Source: Cryomorphaceae bacterium (GTDB lineage Bacteria; Bacteroidota; Bacteroidia; Flavobacteriales; Crocinitomicaceae). From it: a stretch of DNA of 42,248 nucleotides. Positions 10,583 to 18,240 of this stretch are shown one piece after another; positions within the stretch are counted from its first letter, which is position 1, and each line of letters begins with the position of its first letter. The DNA lies in contig JAJTDX010000006.1 in the NCBI GenBank assembly GCA_021298235.1, positions 1 to 42,248 of the forward strand, given 5' to 3'. Position numbers and translations under genes: made by a program. The notes under the pieces are model-generated. The model was given only the letters and a program-made list of their open reading frames with translations. It was not told the origin of the DNA and searched no databases.

Positions 10583-12145
10583 ATGAAATCATCCCTTTTT
10601 TTGTGCACATTGCTGTCAATAGTTCTGTTAACTCAGACATCCATCCAAGCTCAGGCACCTCAAAAATTTAAATACCAATCAGTTGCTCGCGACGTTTCCG
10701 GACAAGAATTAATCAATACCCCAATTGGATTGAGATTCAGTCTTCACGATCAGAGTCAAATTGGCACAATCGTGTATCAGGAAACACATGCCGTCAGCAC
10801 CAATGCCTTCGGTCTTTTTTCAGTCACTATTGGTGAAGGAACAGCTGTTATAGGAACCTTAGGTTCAGTGGATTGGTCAACAGGAGCAAAATTCCTTGAA
10901 GTTGAGGCAGACTTGAGTGGTGGAACCTCCTACACAGCCTTCGGAACCACAGAATTAATGAGTGTTCCCTACGCATTGTATGCTCAAAGCTCCGGAGCAC
11001 CTCTGCTGCCAGTTGGAAACGAAGCAGGAAACACTCCTTACTGGAATGGAACTTCTTGGGTGGTGAATAGCTCAAACATATTTAACGCAGGATTAAAGGT
11101 TGGAATTGGTACAAGTCTTCCGCTCCAAAGATTACATGTGAATGGCAACCTTAACATAGCTACAGACAGCAGCTACATGATCAATAATCGCAAAATATTA
11201 TGGGCGAATGGAACGGGGAATCTCTTCACCGGATTTAATGCTGGCAACTCAAATACTATTGGATTTAACAACTCTTTCTACGGTTTCAATTCAGGAATAA
11301 CCAATTCAGTGGGTTCTCAAAATACCTTCATTGGTACAGAAACAGGAAGTGCCAATGTGGATGGGATGATGAATTCATTTTTAGGAAGAAGAGCAGGTTT
11401 TTCCAATACGAACGGAAATGAAAACACATTCATTGGCGCCTATGCCGGACAATCCAACACAGAAGGATTGCACAACTCTTTCCTCGGTGTTACCACAGGT
11501 TCAGCCAATACACTAGGATCGGAAAACACCTTCCTTGGTGCACATGCCGGGTATTTTAACGTACTAGGGAGTTACAACACATTCGTAGGAAATTTTGCAG
11601 GTGAAGCTAATTCTTCAGGAAACTACAACACTTTCGTAGGTTTCGAAGCGGATGGCTCCAGCGGAAATCTAATTAATGCTGTGGCCATTGGCTACGGAGC
11701 TATCGCAAATTCGAGCAACAGCATCACCTTAGGAAACACGTCCGTAACATCCATCGGTGGACAAGTAAGCTGGGGAACCTTCTCGGATGCACGCTTGAAA
11801 ACGAAAATTCAGAAGAGTGAGCTCGGATTGAATTTCATCTCAAGATTACAACCGGTAACATACCAATACAGGGCCGAAGGACAAAACGGAATTGAGTATA
11901 CGGGATTAATTGCACAAGACGTTGAAAAAATATTAAAAGATTTGAATGCTTCGTTTAGCGGATTGGTCAAACCTACAAATGAGAAAGACCATTATTCCAT
12001 TCGATATGGTGATTTTGTGGTTCCACTTATCAATGCAGTGAAAGAACAACAAGACCAGATTGAGAAGTTGCAACAACAAAACAAGTATTTGATCGAGAAA
12101 ATGGAGGAGCTCGAGAAAAAAATTGATACGCACCAAAAAAATTAA
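10583..12145 (+). CDS. Tail-fibre-like protein with 17-residue repeats and peptidase S74 chaperone domain
   Basis: A 520-residue secreted protein (signal ends SIQAQ). The N-terminal ~150 residues form a domain common to Bacteroidota tail-fibre-domain proteins (FKYQSVARDVSG, LRFSLHDQS, MSVPYALYA). Residues ~213-348 are eight exact 17-residue repeats of the form NxFxGxxxGxxNxxGxx, suggesting a regular trimeric beta-helix like the YadA head. The C-terminus is an intramolecular chaperone of endosialidase or S74 type: SDARLKTKIQ, GLIAQDVEKI, then a coiled coil (QQDQIEKLQQQNKYL). In phages this domain trimerises and then cleaves itself off. No T9SS sorting domain is seen, so the surface route is unclear; export may stop in the periplasm or use an unrecognised signal. 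It forms an operon with the small T9SS cargo gene before it. Confidence 0.85.
   Translation: MKSSLFLCTLLSIVLLTQTSIQAQAPQKFKYQSVARDVSGQELINTPIGLRFSLHDQSQIGTIVYQETHAVSTNAFGLFSVTIGEGTAVIGTLGSVDWSTGAKFLEVEADLSGGTSYTAFGTTELMSVPYALYAQSSGAPLLPVGNEAGNTPYWNGTSWVVNSSNIFNAGLKVGIGTSLPLQRLHVNGNLNIATDSSYMINNRKILWANGTGNLFTGFNAGNSNTIGFNNSFYGFNSGITNSVGSQNTFIGTETGSANVDGMMNSFLGRRAGFSNTNGNENTFIGAYAGQSNTEGLHNSFLGVTTGSANTLGSENTFLGAHAGYFNVLGSYNTFVGNFAGEANSSGNYNTFVGFEADGSSGNLINAVAIGYGAIANSSNSITLGNTSVTSIGGQVSWGTFSDARLKTKIQKSELGLNFISRLQPVTYQYRAEGQNGIEYTGLIAQDVEKILKDLNASFSGLVKPTNEKDHYSIRYGDFVVPLINAVKEQQDQIEKLQQQNKYLIEKMEELEKKIDTHQKN
11219..11626 (+). repeat. Eight in-frame 51-nt (17-codon) repeats in the S74 protein
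   Basis: Eight consecutive 17-residue units each begin N-L/S/T-F and keep G at position 5, G at 9, N at 12 and G at 15. The spacing is exact with no insertion or deletion, and a partial ninth (NTFVGF) follows at 11627. The DNA is diverged between units, so this is a protein-level repeat kept by selection and not a fresh tandem expansion. Confidence 0.9.
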
Positions 12146-12223
12146 AATAGTATGCAACCACCAGGGCAAGGTGCTCGTCTTTTATGAAAAAATGACATCT
12201 TTGTATCGAAAAAATCTGCTTGC

Positions 12224-13936
12224 ATGAAATATTTACTTCCATTATACCTTTTCGTTTTTTCTTTTTTCGGTTTCTCTTTTTCCAGTTTTGCCTGTAGTCC
12301 ATGTGGTGCATTATCGAATGTGACACAAAATCTTGTAGGAACAAACCTTGAACTCACTTTTACCAGTAATGCAGGGTGGCAATGCTGTTATACCGTTGAA
12401 ATCGAAATCGTTTGCTCAAATGCTGATTTCACAGGAATTCCTAACTATTTTTCTCAAGAGATCTGCATCAATGGAGGAAGTTGTGCCACATGTACAGACA
12501 ATACACCCGTTCCCTACCCATTGACCATTCTTGACCTCTCCAATCTCTGTGCAGGAGAATATAAATGGCGCGCCTCAGAAACCGGTTGCGGTATTTACAC
12601 CCCTGAGTATACCTTTACCATCAGTGGAGGATCTTCCCCTATTACTCTTACCTCAAACCTTTCGACTGACACTATTTGTACAGGAGAAAGTGCACAGTTT
12701 ACATCATCAGCTACAGGAGGATGCACAGCAGCTCCATCCTACGCTTATTCATGGTCACCAGCAACGGGTCTGAGCAATGCAAATATTGCTAATCCAATAG
12801 CAACCCCAGGTGCTACAACCACATACACCTTGACTGTCACAGAGAACGGTGCATGCACTTTGCCACAAACTGCTTCGTACACGGTGACTGTCAATCCGTC
12901 ACCTACTGCAACAATAACCGGAACTACGGACGTTTGCTTGAATGATGTATCTCCCCAGCTTACACTTACCGGTCAGGGAGCAACTGCCCCCTACACGATT
13001 AATTATTCAATCAACGGCGTCCCCCAAACGGCCTTAGTTACTACCGGAAATAGTGTGACGGTGAATGTCCCTACAGGAACAGCTGGCACCTACACGTATG
13101 AGCTTATTGATGTTACTGAATCTAGTTCCGCCGAGTGTTCACAGACACAATCAGGCACTGCCACCGTTGTGGTTAATCCTCTTCCTACAGTAGATGCCGG
13201 TGAAGACATCGTACAATGTGAGCCAGGTGGAGGGACGCCTTCTGACGTGACACTCACTGGATCAGGAGCTTCAACTTACACCTGGGACAATGACGTAGTT
13301 AACGGAACTGCATTTACCCCGCCCACAGGAACAACGATCTACACCGTCTCCGGTACTGACGTGAATGGATGCGTCAATACGGATCAAGTTTCCGTTACTG
13401 CGCTAAATTTACCCGTCGCAATTGGAACACCAAGTGACACGCTAGGAAACGCACCAATGACAATTGACTTCAGCAACAGCAGTCTTTACGCATCGACCTA
13501 TCTTTGGGACTATCAGGATGGAAACACAGACAATACCACATCAACCAATGTGATAGTTAGCAATACATTCACTGTTCCCGGATATTATGAAGTGGTTCTA
13601 ACTGCATCCAATGGCATCTGCGTAGATACTGACACCATTCTTGTCCACGTATTGCCACCGATGATCGTTACTCCGCCCAACGTATTCACCCCGAACGGCG
13701 ATGGGGTTAATGAGGAGTATTTTGTGAACGTTCAATTTGGAGAATTCTTCGAGGCTGAGATTATCAATCGTTGGGGCAACTATATCACTTCCCTAAGTTC
13801 ACTCAATCAGGGGTGGGATGGAAAATTAAATGGACAGCCCGTCGATGATGGTGTGTATTATATCAAATTTATAGCTACAGACTACAATGGTCAACAAGTG
13901 GATGGACATACGTACTTCCACCTCATCCGGAATTGA
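12224..13936 (+). CDS. Secreted multi-domain protein with PKD domain and T9SS type B C-terminal domain
   Basis: A 570-residue protein with a strong signal peptide ending SSFA. Its cysteine-rich N-terminus (CSPCGAL, WQCCY, GGSCATC) spans ~25-140. Ig-like segments follow (SPATGLSNANIANPIATPGATTTYTL and VDAGEDIVQC type, shown here only by their edges), then a PKD-like domain (~385-470; IDFSNSS, YLWDYQDGN, YYEVVLTASNG). The last ~80 residues are the gliding-associated type B domain (NVFTPNGDGVNEEYF, IINRWGN, DGVYYIKF). It is probably a surface or secreted adhesin; no catalytic motif is visible. Upstream, CATCTTTG at 12196 is close to the TAnnTTTG promoter form. No PorP/SprF gene follows it directly, unlike the first adhesin. 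Confidence 0.85.
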   Translation: MKYLLPLYLFVFSFFGFSFSSFACSPCGALSNVTQNLVGTNLELTFTSNAGWQCCYTVEIEIVCSNADFTGIPNYFSQEICINGGSCATCTDNTPVPYPLTILDLSNLCAGEYKWRASETGCGIYTPEYTFTISGGSSPITLTSNLSTDTICTGESAQFTSSATGGCTAAPSYAYSWSPATGLSNANIANPIATPGATTTYTLTVTENGACTLPQTASYTVTVNPSPTATITGTTDVCLNDVSPQLTLTGQGATAPYTINYSINGVPQTALVTTGNSVTVNVPTGTAGTYTYELIDVTESSSAECSQTQSGTATVVVNPLPTVDAGEDIVQCEPGGGTPSDVTLTGSGASTYTWDNDVVNGTAFTPPTGTTIYTVSGTDVNGCVNTDQVSVTALNLPVAIGTPSDTLGNAPMTIDFSNSSLYASTYLWDYQDGNTDNTTSTNVIVSNTFTVPGYYEVVLTASNGICVDTDTILVHVLPPMIVTPPNVFTPNGDGVNEEYFVNVQFGEFFEAEIINRWGNYITSLSSLNQGWDGKLNGQPVDDGVYYIKFIATDYNGQQVDGHTYFHLIRN

Positions 13937-14170
13937 TCGATTGCATTTTGAATTAGTAATTCGGGATTTTCAATTTGGGATTACTGCCTCGTATTACAGA
14001 GTCATCCAAGACCGTATACTTACATCTTTATCTGAACTCTAAATTCATAATCCTCAATTTATTGAACTGAATTCTGATTGCAGTGTTCAGCCATTTCTTT
14101 GTGCCTAATTAACTATTTCGTTGGTTGCAAGGGACAAATGCCCGCCTTGTTCGACTTTCGTTAAAAGGCC

Positions 14171-14422
14171 ATGAACATCCAAAAGATCAAGCATCTGATT
14201 CACCTGATTCAAAAAGAAGGTACGGGATCCCCGACCGAACTGGCAGAACGGCTTGAGCTTTCGGAACGCATGGTATACAATTATGTGCGTTTATTGAAAG
14301 ACGAACTTAGGGCGCCGGTAGAATACAACAAATTCAGAAGGTCTTATTACTTCAGTGAGCCGGGTCGTATTCTTTGGGAATGGAGACCGGCATCGGGCAA
14401 CAACGCAAGGGTTGAACATTAA
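14171..14422 (+). CDS. Small helix-turn-helix protein (first of a tandem pair)
   Basis: An 83-residue protein. Residues ~1-50 fit a winged-HTH of the HTH_11 kind: IQKEGTGSPTELAERLEL then SERMVYNYVRLLKDEL, followed by a short wing-like stretch (APVEYNKFRRSYYF). There is no effector or ligand domain. It is followed five bases later by a paralogue with the same layout. The 234 bases before it hold no gene; I see a weak dyad around 14,128-14,149 and short AATTC/GGGATT repeats near 13,950. It may be a small DNA-binding regulator; the target is unknown, and the DUF4143 ATPase facing it is a possible but unproven partner. Confidence 0.75.
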   Translation: MNIQKIKHLIHLIQKEGTGSPTELAERLELSERMVYNYVRLLKDELRAPVEYNKFRRSYYFSEPGRILWEWRPASGNNARVEH

Positions 14423-14426
14423 ACAC

Positions 14427-14651
14427 ATGAACATTCAAGTACTTATCTCCCTCACAGACCTTATTCAGAAACGCGCCACGGGCACACCTGCAGAACTCGC
14501 CAAAAAATTGGGCATTTCAGAACGTATGGTTTACAAATACATTGAAGACTTGAAAGCTGAATTCAAAGCTCCGGTAAAATACAGCCGAAGTGAACGAACA
14601 TACTACTACGAGGGTGAAGGTCATTTGCATTTGTTTTGGGAGAAGGAATGA
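14427..14651 (+). CDS. Small helix-turn-helix protein (second of a tandem pair)
   Basis: A 74-residue protein; the ATG at 14427 is chosen because it aligns exactly with the start of the upstream paralogue (MNIQ versus MNIQK) and a longer frame from 14355 would overlap that gene with unrelated residues. The motif order is the same: GTPAELAKKLGI, SERMVYKYIEDLKAEF, APVKYSRSERTYYY. The two proteins look like a tandem duplication that has diverged at many positions but kept the SERMVY recognition-helix core. The stop codon touches the left arm of a long hairpin. Confidence 0.75.
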   Translation: MNIQVLISLTDLIQKRATGTPAELAKKLGISERMVYKYIEDLKAEFKAPVKYSRSERTYYYEGEGHLHLFWEKE

Positions 14652-14709
14652 GAGCCGAGAACTGAGAATCGAGATTTATACCGGATCTCAATTCTCGCTT
14701 CTCGGTTCT
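14651..14709. terminator. Long imperfect hairpin of 7-nt units between convergent genes
   Basis: Arms of 25 bases at 14651-14675 and 14685-14709 pair with two G-T wobbles and two mismatches around a 9-base loop. It lies between the HTH gene and the oppositely oriented ATPase and probably ends transcription from both sides, though there is no long T tract. Each arm is made of heptads ending in GAGA or TCTC (GAGCCGA, GAACTGA, GAATCGA), the same period as the tracts near 16,015-16,140 and 16,300. Confidence 0.65.
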
Positions 14710-14710
14710 A

Positions 14711-15889
14711 TCAGCGCAGCGGTCTATTTTCATTAAAAATATTCCTCCAACTAAGCACCTTACCTGCTGTTCTGTTTTGGTTAAATGAACCCGTATGTAT
14801 TAGCGTTTTACTCTCAATTAAGTGTGGAATGAACTTTTCAAAATAGCTAAGCCCTTTAAACATCTCGGGCATAATAGTTTCACTCGCCTTTACTTCGACT
14901 AAATTCAATTTTTCCGAATCCTGCCAAATGAAGTCAACTTCATGTCCTACGGCATCCCGCCAAAACCAGAAATCAAGCATCTTATTTTGGTGGTAGTTCT
15001 GTTTGATATATTCGTTAATCACAAAATTTTCAAATAAACTTCCTTTGTGCGGACTGATTTTCAAACTATAAGCATCCTTAATTTTAAGCAGAAAACATAA
15101 CAAGCCCGTATCGTAAAAATATAATTTGGAACTCTTTGTAATTCGCTTGTTGAGATTAGAATGATAGGGTTGCAATTGATAGACAATATAACTGGTCTCT
15201 AAAACCGAGATCCATGATTTTGCCGTTGGCTGTGAAATACCACACTCGTTGGCAAGGGAATTCAAATTTAGCAACTGACCCGCGCGTGCTGCACATAGTG
15301 ATATGAAATTCCTGAATAGTTTTAAATCCTTCACTTGAATGAGTTCAGATAAATCTCGTTCCACATAGGTTTGTATGTAGTTGGAATAAAAGACCTTTGA
15401 AGGGATGTCTCTGTCATAGATCGCAGGATAAAATCCCTTTTGCAGATTTTCGGCATAATCTTCATGCAGCCAGCCGGCCTGTTGCATTTCCTGAATATCA
15501 AACGGCAATAGTTTGAACAAAGCAACCCTACCTGCCAAACTTTGTGTAATGTTGCGCATCAAATGGAAATTCTGTGAGCCGGACAATATATATTGCCCCC
15601 CCATCACTTTATCTTCATCCACCTTAGTTTGTAAATAGGAGAACAATTCGGGTACCCGTTGCACTTCATCGAATATAACAAGGTTATTGTATTCGGCCAG
15701 AAATCCGTTTGGATCATTCAATGCGTAGTTTCGATTGTCTAGATTTTCTAAATTGACATACCTGTACGCAGGAAATTGGCTTTTTAAAAAGGTGGTTTTG
15801 CCGGATTGTCTAGGGCCTGTCAATACCAGAATCGGATATTTTTTTAGATAAATATCCATCTCCTTTTTAATCATTCTTATCGCGCCCAT
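14711..15889 (-). CDS. AAA ATPase of the DUF4143 family
   Basis: A 392-residue protein. The N-terminal P-loop is G25-T33 (GPRQSGKTT) and a Walker B follows (NLVIFDEVQRVP, ~70-79), then SGSQNFHLM, the sensor-like segment of this family. The middle has an HTH-like region (NECGISQPTAKSWI). The C-terminal DUF4143 part has YFYDTGLLCFLL, GSLFENFVINE and a PD-(D/E)xK-like end, HEVDFIW then NLVEVKAS, which suggests a nuclease-like fold. The family is widespread in Bacteroidota and Archaea, often in mobile or variable spots; its role is not settled. The start at 15889 is supported by a promoter at 15909-15937. Three 23-bp direct repeats overlap this promoter and suggest tight control. Confidence 0.9.
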   Translation of the reverse strand: MGAIRMIKKEMDIYLKKYPILVLTGPRQSGKTTFLKSQFPAYRYVNLENLDNRNYALNDPNGFLAEYNNLVIFDEVQRVPELFSYLQTKVDEDKVMGGQYILSGSQNFHLMRNITQSLAGRVALFKLLPFDIQEMQQAGWLHEDYAENLQKGFYPAIYDRDIPSKVFYSNYIQTYVERDLSELIQVKDLKLFRNFISLCAARAGQLLNLNSLANECGISQPTAKSWISVLETSYIVYQLQPYHSNLNKRITKSSKLYFYDTGLLCFLLKIKDAYSLKISPHKGSLFENFVINEYIKQNYHQNKMLDFWFWRDAVGHEVDFIWQDSEKLNLVEVKASETIMPEMFKGLSYFEKFIPHLIESKTLIHTGSFNQNRTAGKVLSWRNIFNENRPLR

Positions 15890-15908
15890 AAAGACTTGTT
15901 TTACAGCA

Positions 15909-15937
15909 CAAAAATAGACTTAATTTTGAAATTACAA
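15909..15937 (-). promoter_or_regulatory. Bacteroidota-type promoter of the DUF4143 ATPase gene
   Basis: On the minus strand, TTG (15937-15935), 18 bases, then TATTTTTG (15916-15909) match the -33 and -7 (TAnnTTTG) elements. The element ends 20 bases before the ATG. The -33 part lies inside the first of three 23-bp direct repeats, so a protein bound to the repeats would block it. Confidence 0.7.
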
Positions 15938-15993
15938 TATACCTAACTTTGAAATTACACTATATCTAACTTTGAAATTACACTAGTATTTGT
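15925..15993. repeat. Three tandem 23-bp direct repeats upstream of the ATPase gene
   Basis: Copies at 15925-15947, 15948-15970 and 15971-15993 share the core TTTGAAATTACAnTATA-CTAAC; the third has a diverged end. A further TTTGAAAAT follows at 15994. They directly adjoin one another and overlap the promoter, as expected for operator or iteron-like binding sites. Confidence 0.85.
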
Positions 15994-16014
15994 TTTGAAA
16001 ATGAACAATGAGAA

Positions 16015-16140
16015 AAGAACAAAGAATAAGGACTAAACAACTAGAAATGAAACCAACTCGTTAAATACCGTCTTTCAAATCAAAAAATAGTGTGATTCTA
16101 AAAATCAAATCGTTGCTCCTTGTTCTTTGTTCTTTGTTCC
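16015..16140. repeat. Inverted repeat of 7-nt units (AAAGAAC / TTGTTCT)
   Basis: Left arm AAGAACAAAGAATAAGGA (16015-16032) is the reverse complement of the right arm at 16117-16134 with one difference (17 of 18). The right side continues the heptads TTTGTTC to 16140. The arms are about 84 bases apart, too far for a simple terminator. Confidence 0.75.
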
Positions 16141-16299
16141 GTCCCTTGCGATTTCAGATTCACGAGTGTAATAAATAGCTCGAAACACAAGTGGCTCAAA
16201 AACTTCAGCATATAGTTTTCCCAGGGCACCGTTGTCCCCATCCAGAAAATCTGACCAATGTTCTTCTAGCCTATACACTACCTCCTAAAGTACGAAAAA

Positions 16300-16313
16300 T
16301 TACGAATTACGAA
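16300..16313. repeat. TTACGAA heptad tract overlapping the end of the ABC ATPase gene
   Basis: Two exact TTACGAA units with a degenerate third on the left (TACGAAAAA). The stop codon of the ABC ATPase (minus strand, 16309-16307) is formed by this tract. Confidence 0.65.
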
Positions 16314-16984
16314 TTGAGTATCCTCCCATCTCCCATTTGTACAATACGATCTGTTCGTCGTGCAAAATCTTCGTCGTGTGTTACTACGAGTAAGGAAAGG
16401 TTGTCTTCGGCGCACAGTTCCTTAAAAATGTCAAACACGATAGTTGAGTTTTTAGAATCCAGATTTCCCGTAGGTTCATCCCCCATTATGATCATCGGAT
16501 TATTTATCAGTGCACGAGCAATTGAGACGCGCTGCTTCTGCCCTCCTGAGATTCGGCTTGCCAGTTTTTTTGCCTGATCTTCAATTCCCAGCAGTTTCAA
16601 TTTATTCATGGCTTCGTGTTCAATCTCATCTCTGGATTTTACGCCGAGCTTTCTCGCAGGAAGCATAACATTCTCCAAAACGGTAAATTCAGTCAGTAAA
16701 TAGTGAAACTGGAACACAAAACCGATCTTTTCATTCCGTATGCGCGCAAGTTGATCTGCATCAAGACCACTCAGCTTTTGGTTGTCCAGATAAATTTCCC
16801 CCTGATAATCTGTATCCATGGTGGACAATAAATAGAGAAGAGTGGACTTGCCACAACCCGATTTCCCCATGATGGAAACGAAATCTCCCTTGTTCATTGA
16901 AAAATTGATATCCGAGAGCACCTGAAATTCATCGGGAACATGAAAGAACTTTTTGATATTTCTTGCTTCGAGCACAGTTGTCAT
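16307..16984 (-). CDS. ABC transporter ATP-binding protein, LolD/MacB type
   Basis: A 225-residue nucleotide-binding protein with all expected motifs: Walker A at 40-48 (GKSGCGKST), Q-loop Q92, signature ISGGQ at 145-149, Walker B ending D169-E170 (MGDEPTGNLDS) and H-loop H203 (VTHDED). This set and length fit the LolD/MacB/FtsE group, which power mechanotransmission and not classical import. Its start overlaps the stop of the permease by four bases (ATGA), so translation is coupled. The end, after MGDGRILNS, falls in a heptad repeat tract, which may have trimmed or replaced the original C-terminus by a few residues. Confidence 0.92.
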   Translation of the reverse strand: MTTVLEARNIKKFFHVPDEFQVLSDINFSMNKGDFVSIMGKSGCGKSTLLYLLSTMDTDYQGEIYLDNQKLSGLDADQLARIRNEKIGFVFQFHYLLTEFTVLENVMLPARKLGVKSRDEIEHEAMNKLKLLGIEDQAKKLASRISGGQKQRVSIARALINNPMIIMGDEPTGNLDSKNSTIVFDIFKELCAEDNLSLLVVTHDEDFARRTDRIVQMGDGRILNS

Positions 16985-18240
16985 TGTCCACGAATTATAT
17001 CCACAGGGTCCATCCTCTCTGCCCTTCTCGAAGGCAAGTACCCTGCAAGAAAGGTAGCGACCATGGCAAAAACAATCCCTATGATGTAGTATTTCAGGTC
17101 ATAAACCACTGGATACGTGGTGATTGTTGGCAGTGCCTGTGTATCAAAAGGCGTATGATCAATAAGAACTGAAACTGCATATCCCAGCATCAATCCCATT
17201 ATTCCACCGACCAAGCCGATAATCACTGCCTGACTGATAAAGATATATTTGACATCCCGGCCTGAAAAACCCGTTGCTTTAAGGATAGCGATATCATTCA
17301 TTTTCTCATAAATAAGCATATTGAGAATATTGTAAATCCCGAATCCGGCAACAATTAACAGTGTTATCGACACCGCATAGGAAATAAGAGTCCTTACAGA
17401 TGATCCCGTTTCAAATTGAGCATTGGCCTGCTGAATATCAATTGCCCGCAGATGAAACAGTTGTTCCATGTCCTTCGCGAGTGCAGGAGACCTCTCGATA
17501 TCAAAAAGTTTGATGTTGATATCCGTGATAAAATTTCGCCCCTCTCCCATCAAACGTTGCGCTGTTTTCAGGTTAACATAACTTTGAATATTGTCAATAT
17601 CTGCAAGTCCACTTTGGAAGATTCCTTCAATCCTTAATGGCAAGATTTCCCCCTTTGTGGACGAAAGTTGAACCACATCTCCAACCCTCAAGGAAAGTTT
17701 TTGTGCTACGCCTGCTCCAAGTAAAATACCGTTCTCATTGCTCGCCAAGGAATGGCAAGTGCCCTCCACAACATAATCAGAAAGACTATATAATTCTGCT
17801 TCTTTCATCACATCAATCCCTTTAATAGAACCATTCAACTGAATAGAACCACCCAGATAGAAAGCCTGAGCCCTCACTTGAGCGGTCACGCCTTTCGAAT
17901 ATGGCTGTTTCTCCAAAAAATGTAAAAGTGGTAAAGCATCATGTATACGTGTCTGACTTTGAACAGGCTTTACAGAGTGAATGAAACGTTCCTTACTCCC
18001 ATAATTAGCGCGATCCAGCGGTTGCTGTTGAGATAATCGGATCTCATTGTACAAATGTATATGCGGGGTACGATTCAGGATTAAGCCATCTAGTAAATCA
18101 TTCAGTCCGCTCATAAATCCCATCATAATGATGTATGTTCCAATACCGAATGTTACCCCTAAAGCAGCGATGAGCGATTGCTTCTTTCTCGTCAAAAGAT
18201 GCGTTTTAGAGATAGACAAGACAAGACGGAGGTTCATCAC
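16981..18240 (-). CDS. ABC transporter permease, FtsX/MacB type
   Basis: A 419-residue protein with the four-helix MacB/FtsX layout: one membrane segment near residues 22-45 (LIAALGVTFGIGTYIIMMGF), a large periplasmic domain (~50-280), then three segments near 285-310 (VSITLLIVAGFGIYNILNML), 335-358 and 378-400, and a cytoplasmic end with SRRAERMDPVDIIRG. The ATGIGA-like LKATGFSGRDV coupling segment is typical of the family. It overlaps the adaptor gene upstream and the ATPase gene downstream by four bases each. With an adaptor lipoprotein present, a MacAB-like exporter is more likely than a Lol system. Confidence 0.9.
   Translation of the reverse strand: MMNLRLVLSISKTHLLTRKKQSLIAALGVTFGIGTYIIMMGFMSGLNDLLDGLILNRTPHIHLYNEIRLSQQQPLDRANYGSKERFIHSVKPVQSQTRIHDALPLLHFLEKQPYSKGVTAQVRAQAFYLGGSIQLNGSIKGIDVMKEAELYSLSDYVVEGTCHSLASNENGILLGAGVAQKLSLRVGDVVQLSSTKGEILPLRIEGIFQSGLADIDNIQSYVNLKTAQRLMGEGRNFITDINIKLFDIERSPALAKDMEQLFHLRAIDIQQANAQFETGSSVRTLISYAVSITLLIVAGFGIYNILNMLIYEKMNDIAILKATGFSGRDVKYIFISQAVIIGLVGGIMGLMLGYAVSVLIDHTPFDTQALPTITTYPVVYDLKYYIIGIVFAMVATFLAGYLPSRRAERMDPVDIIRGQ

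Larger units (their letters stand above)
15890..16306. other. Gene-free spacer between ATPase and ABC ATPase genes
   Basis: This spacer of about 417 bases has no credible gene. It holds the ATPase promoter, the 23-bp direct repeats, a long-range inverted repeat of heptads (16,015-16,134) and the start of a TTACGAA heptad tract. The part at 16,140-16,290 shows nothing I can interpret. Confidence 0.7.

Noticed and set aside
10583..12145. A prophage tail-fibre gene
   Set aside because: No other phage gene is nearby, and its signal peptide and N-terminal domain are typical of Bacteroidota surface proteins.
12030..12344. A 104-residue frame on the minus strand
   Set aside because: It overlaps the ends of two good genes in antisense, has a lysine-rich low-complexity content and no recognisable motif.
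14128..14149. Weak dyad CAAGG...CCTTG before the first HTH gene
   Set aside because: The pairing is interrupted and could be chance; not strong enough for an operator call.
15925..15993. A CRISPR array
   Set aside because: The three 23-bp units directly adjoin one another with no spacers, and no cas gene is near.
16191..16577. A 128-residue plus-strand frame
   Set aside because: It is antisense to the ABC ATPase motifs and its residues show no domain.
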